DNA of 5,387 nucleotides from the NCBI GenBank assembly GCA_003663535.1, contig QMUE01000114.1, forward strand, positions 1-5,387. Reading direction: 5' to 3'. The notes below the pieces were generated by a model, which saw only the letters and a list, made by a program, of their open reading frames with translations, did not search any database and had not been told where the DNA came from. The position numbers were made by a program, and so were the translations under genes. The stretch comes from Thermococci archaeon. GTDB lineage: Archaea; Methanobacteriota_B; Thermococci; Thermococcales; Thermococcaceae. Positions 5,328-5,387 of this stretch are shown here, one piece after another (within the stretch, counting starts at the first letter, position 1; each line of letters opens with the position of its first letter).

Positions 5328-5387
5328 GTCAAGAATGGAAGGAATACGCTCAAAGAGTTTTAGAGGAATGGCAACCTAAAACAAAAC
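5324..5387 (+). CDS. rps5: Small-subunit ribosomal protein uS5 (S5/S2e), N-terminal start only
   Basis: Twenty-one codons are visible before the window ends: [20 protein letters not shown] followed by K. This matches the N-terminus of Thermococcales S5 as I remember it ([16 protein letters not shown]...) and fits the invariant uL18-uS5 order of spc-type operons. uS5 belongs to the small-subunit body near the mRNA entry site and contributes to decoding accuracy. None of its diagnostic RNA-binding motifs fall inside the window, so identity rests on the N-terminus and gene order. The ATGA overlap with rpl18 suggests translational coupling. Confidence 0.9.
   Translation, partial: MSQEWKEYAQRVLEEWQPKTK

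Noticed and set aside
1..5387. A novel defence, mobile or otherwise undescribed system
   Set aside because: Every base is accounted for by conserved translation genes or junctions of at most 11 bases, and gene order is the normal archaeal one with no sign of insertion or transfer.

Overview
The window is a gap-free piece of an archaeal ribosomal-protein operon (the S10/spc-type super-operon), almost certainly from the order Thermococcales (Thermococcus, Pyrococcus or Palaeococcus). The evidence is the archaeal/eukaryotic-type proteins (eS4, eL32, eL19, uL6 with its archaeal/eukaryal C-terminal signature), an archaeal RNase P protein gene inside the cluster, AGA/AGG-dominated arginine codons in an A+G-rich coding strand, and strong GGAGGTGAT-type Shine-Dalgarno sites. 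Several products closely resemble Pyrococcus sequences as I remember them. Genus and species cannot be settled from this alone.

Layout, all on the + strand: the last codons of aIF1 (1-19), rnp1 (16-273), rps17 (279-614), rpl14 (621-1046), rpl24 (1057-1419), rps4e (1422-2168), rpl5 (2180-2731), rps14 (2734-2904, only 56 codons), rps8 (2916-3308), rpl6 (3319-3873), rpl32e (3884-4267), rpl19e (4273-4719), rpl18 (4725-5327) and the first 21 codons of rps5 (5324-5387). Only 77 bases in total lie between genes. The largest gap is 11 bases and two junctions are ATGA overlaps. There is no non-coding stretch, and I see no tRNA, rRNA, mobile element, CRISPR array, terminator or internal promoter. The minus-strand reading frames are shadows.

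The genes supply small-subunit proteins (uS17, eS4, uS14, uS8, uS5), large-subunit proteins (uL14, uL24, uL5, uL6, eL32, eL19, uL18), an initiation factor (aIF1) and a tRNA-maturation protein (RNase P Rnp1/Pop4), so ribosome assembly, initiation and tRNA 5' processing would be co-transcribed. The order is the bacterial spc-operon order with archaeal insertions (eS4 between uL24 and uL5; eL32 and eL19 between uL6 and uL18).

This is conserved housekeeping DNA, and I find no undescribed system in it. The most interesting layer is the junction design. All 13 visible stop codons are TGA. At nine junctions the stop is built into the Shine-Dalgarno site of the next gene, with near-constant spacing to the start. 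rnp1 is the exception: its site is too close to the start, it overlaps aIF1, and a slippery A AAA AAG at its end would shift ribosomes into the rps17 frame. For rps17, rps4e, rpl6 and rpl19e I chose the ATG downstream of a more upstream in-frame GTG/TTG, because that upstream codon lies in or right beside the Shine-Dalgarno site.
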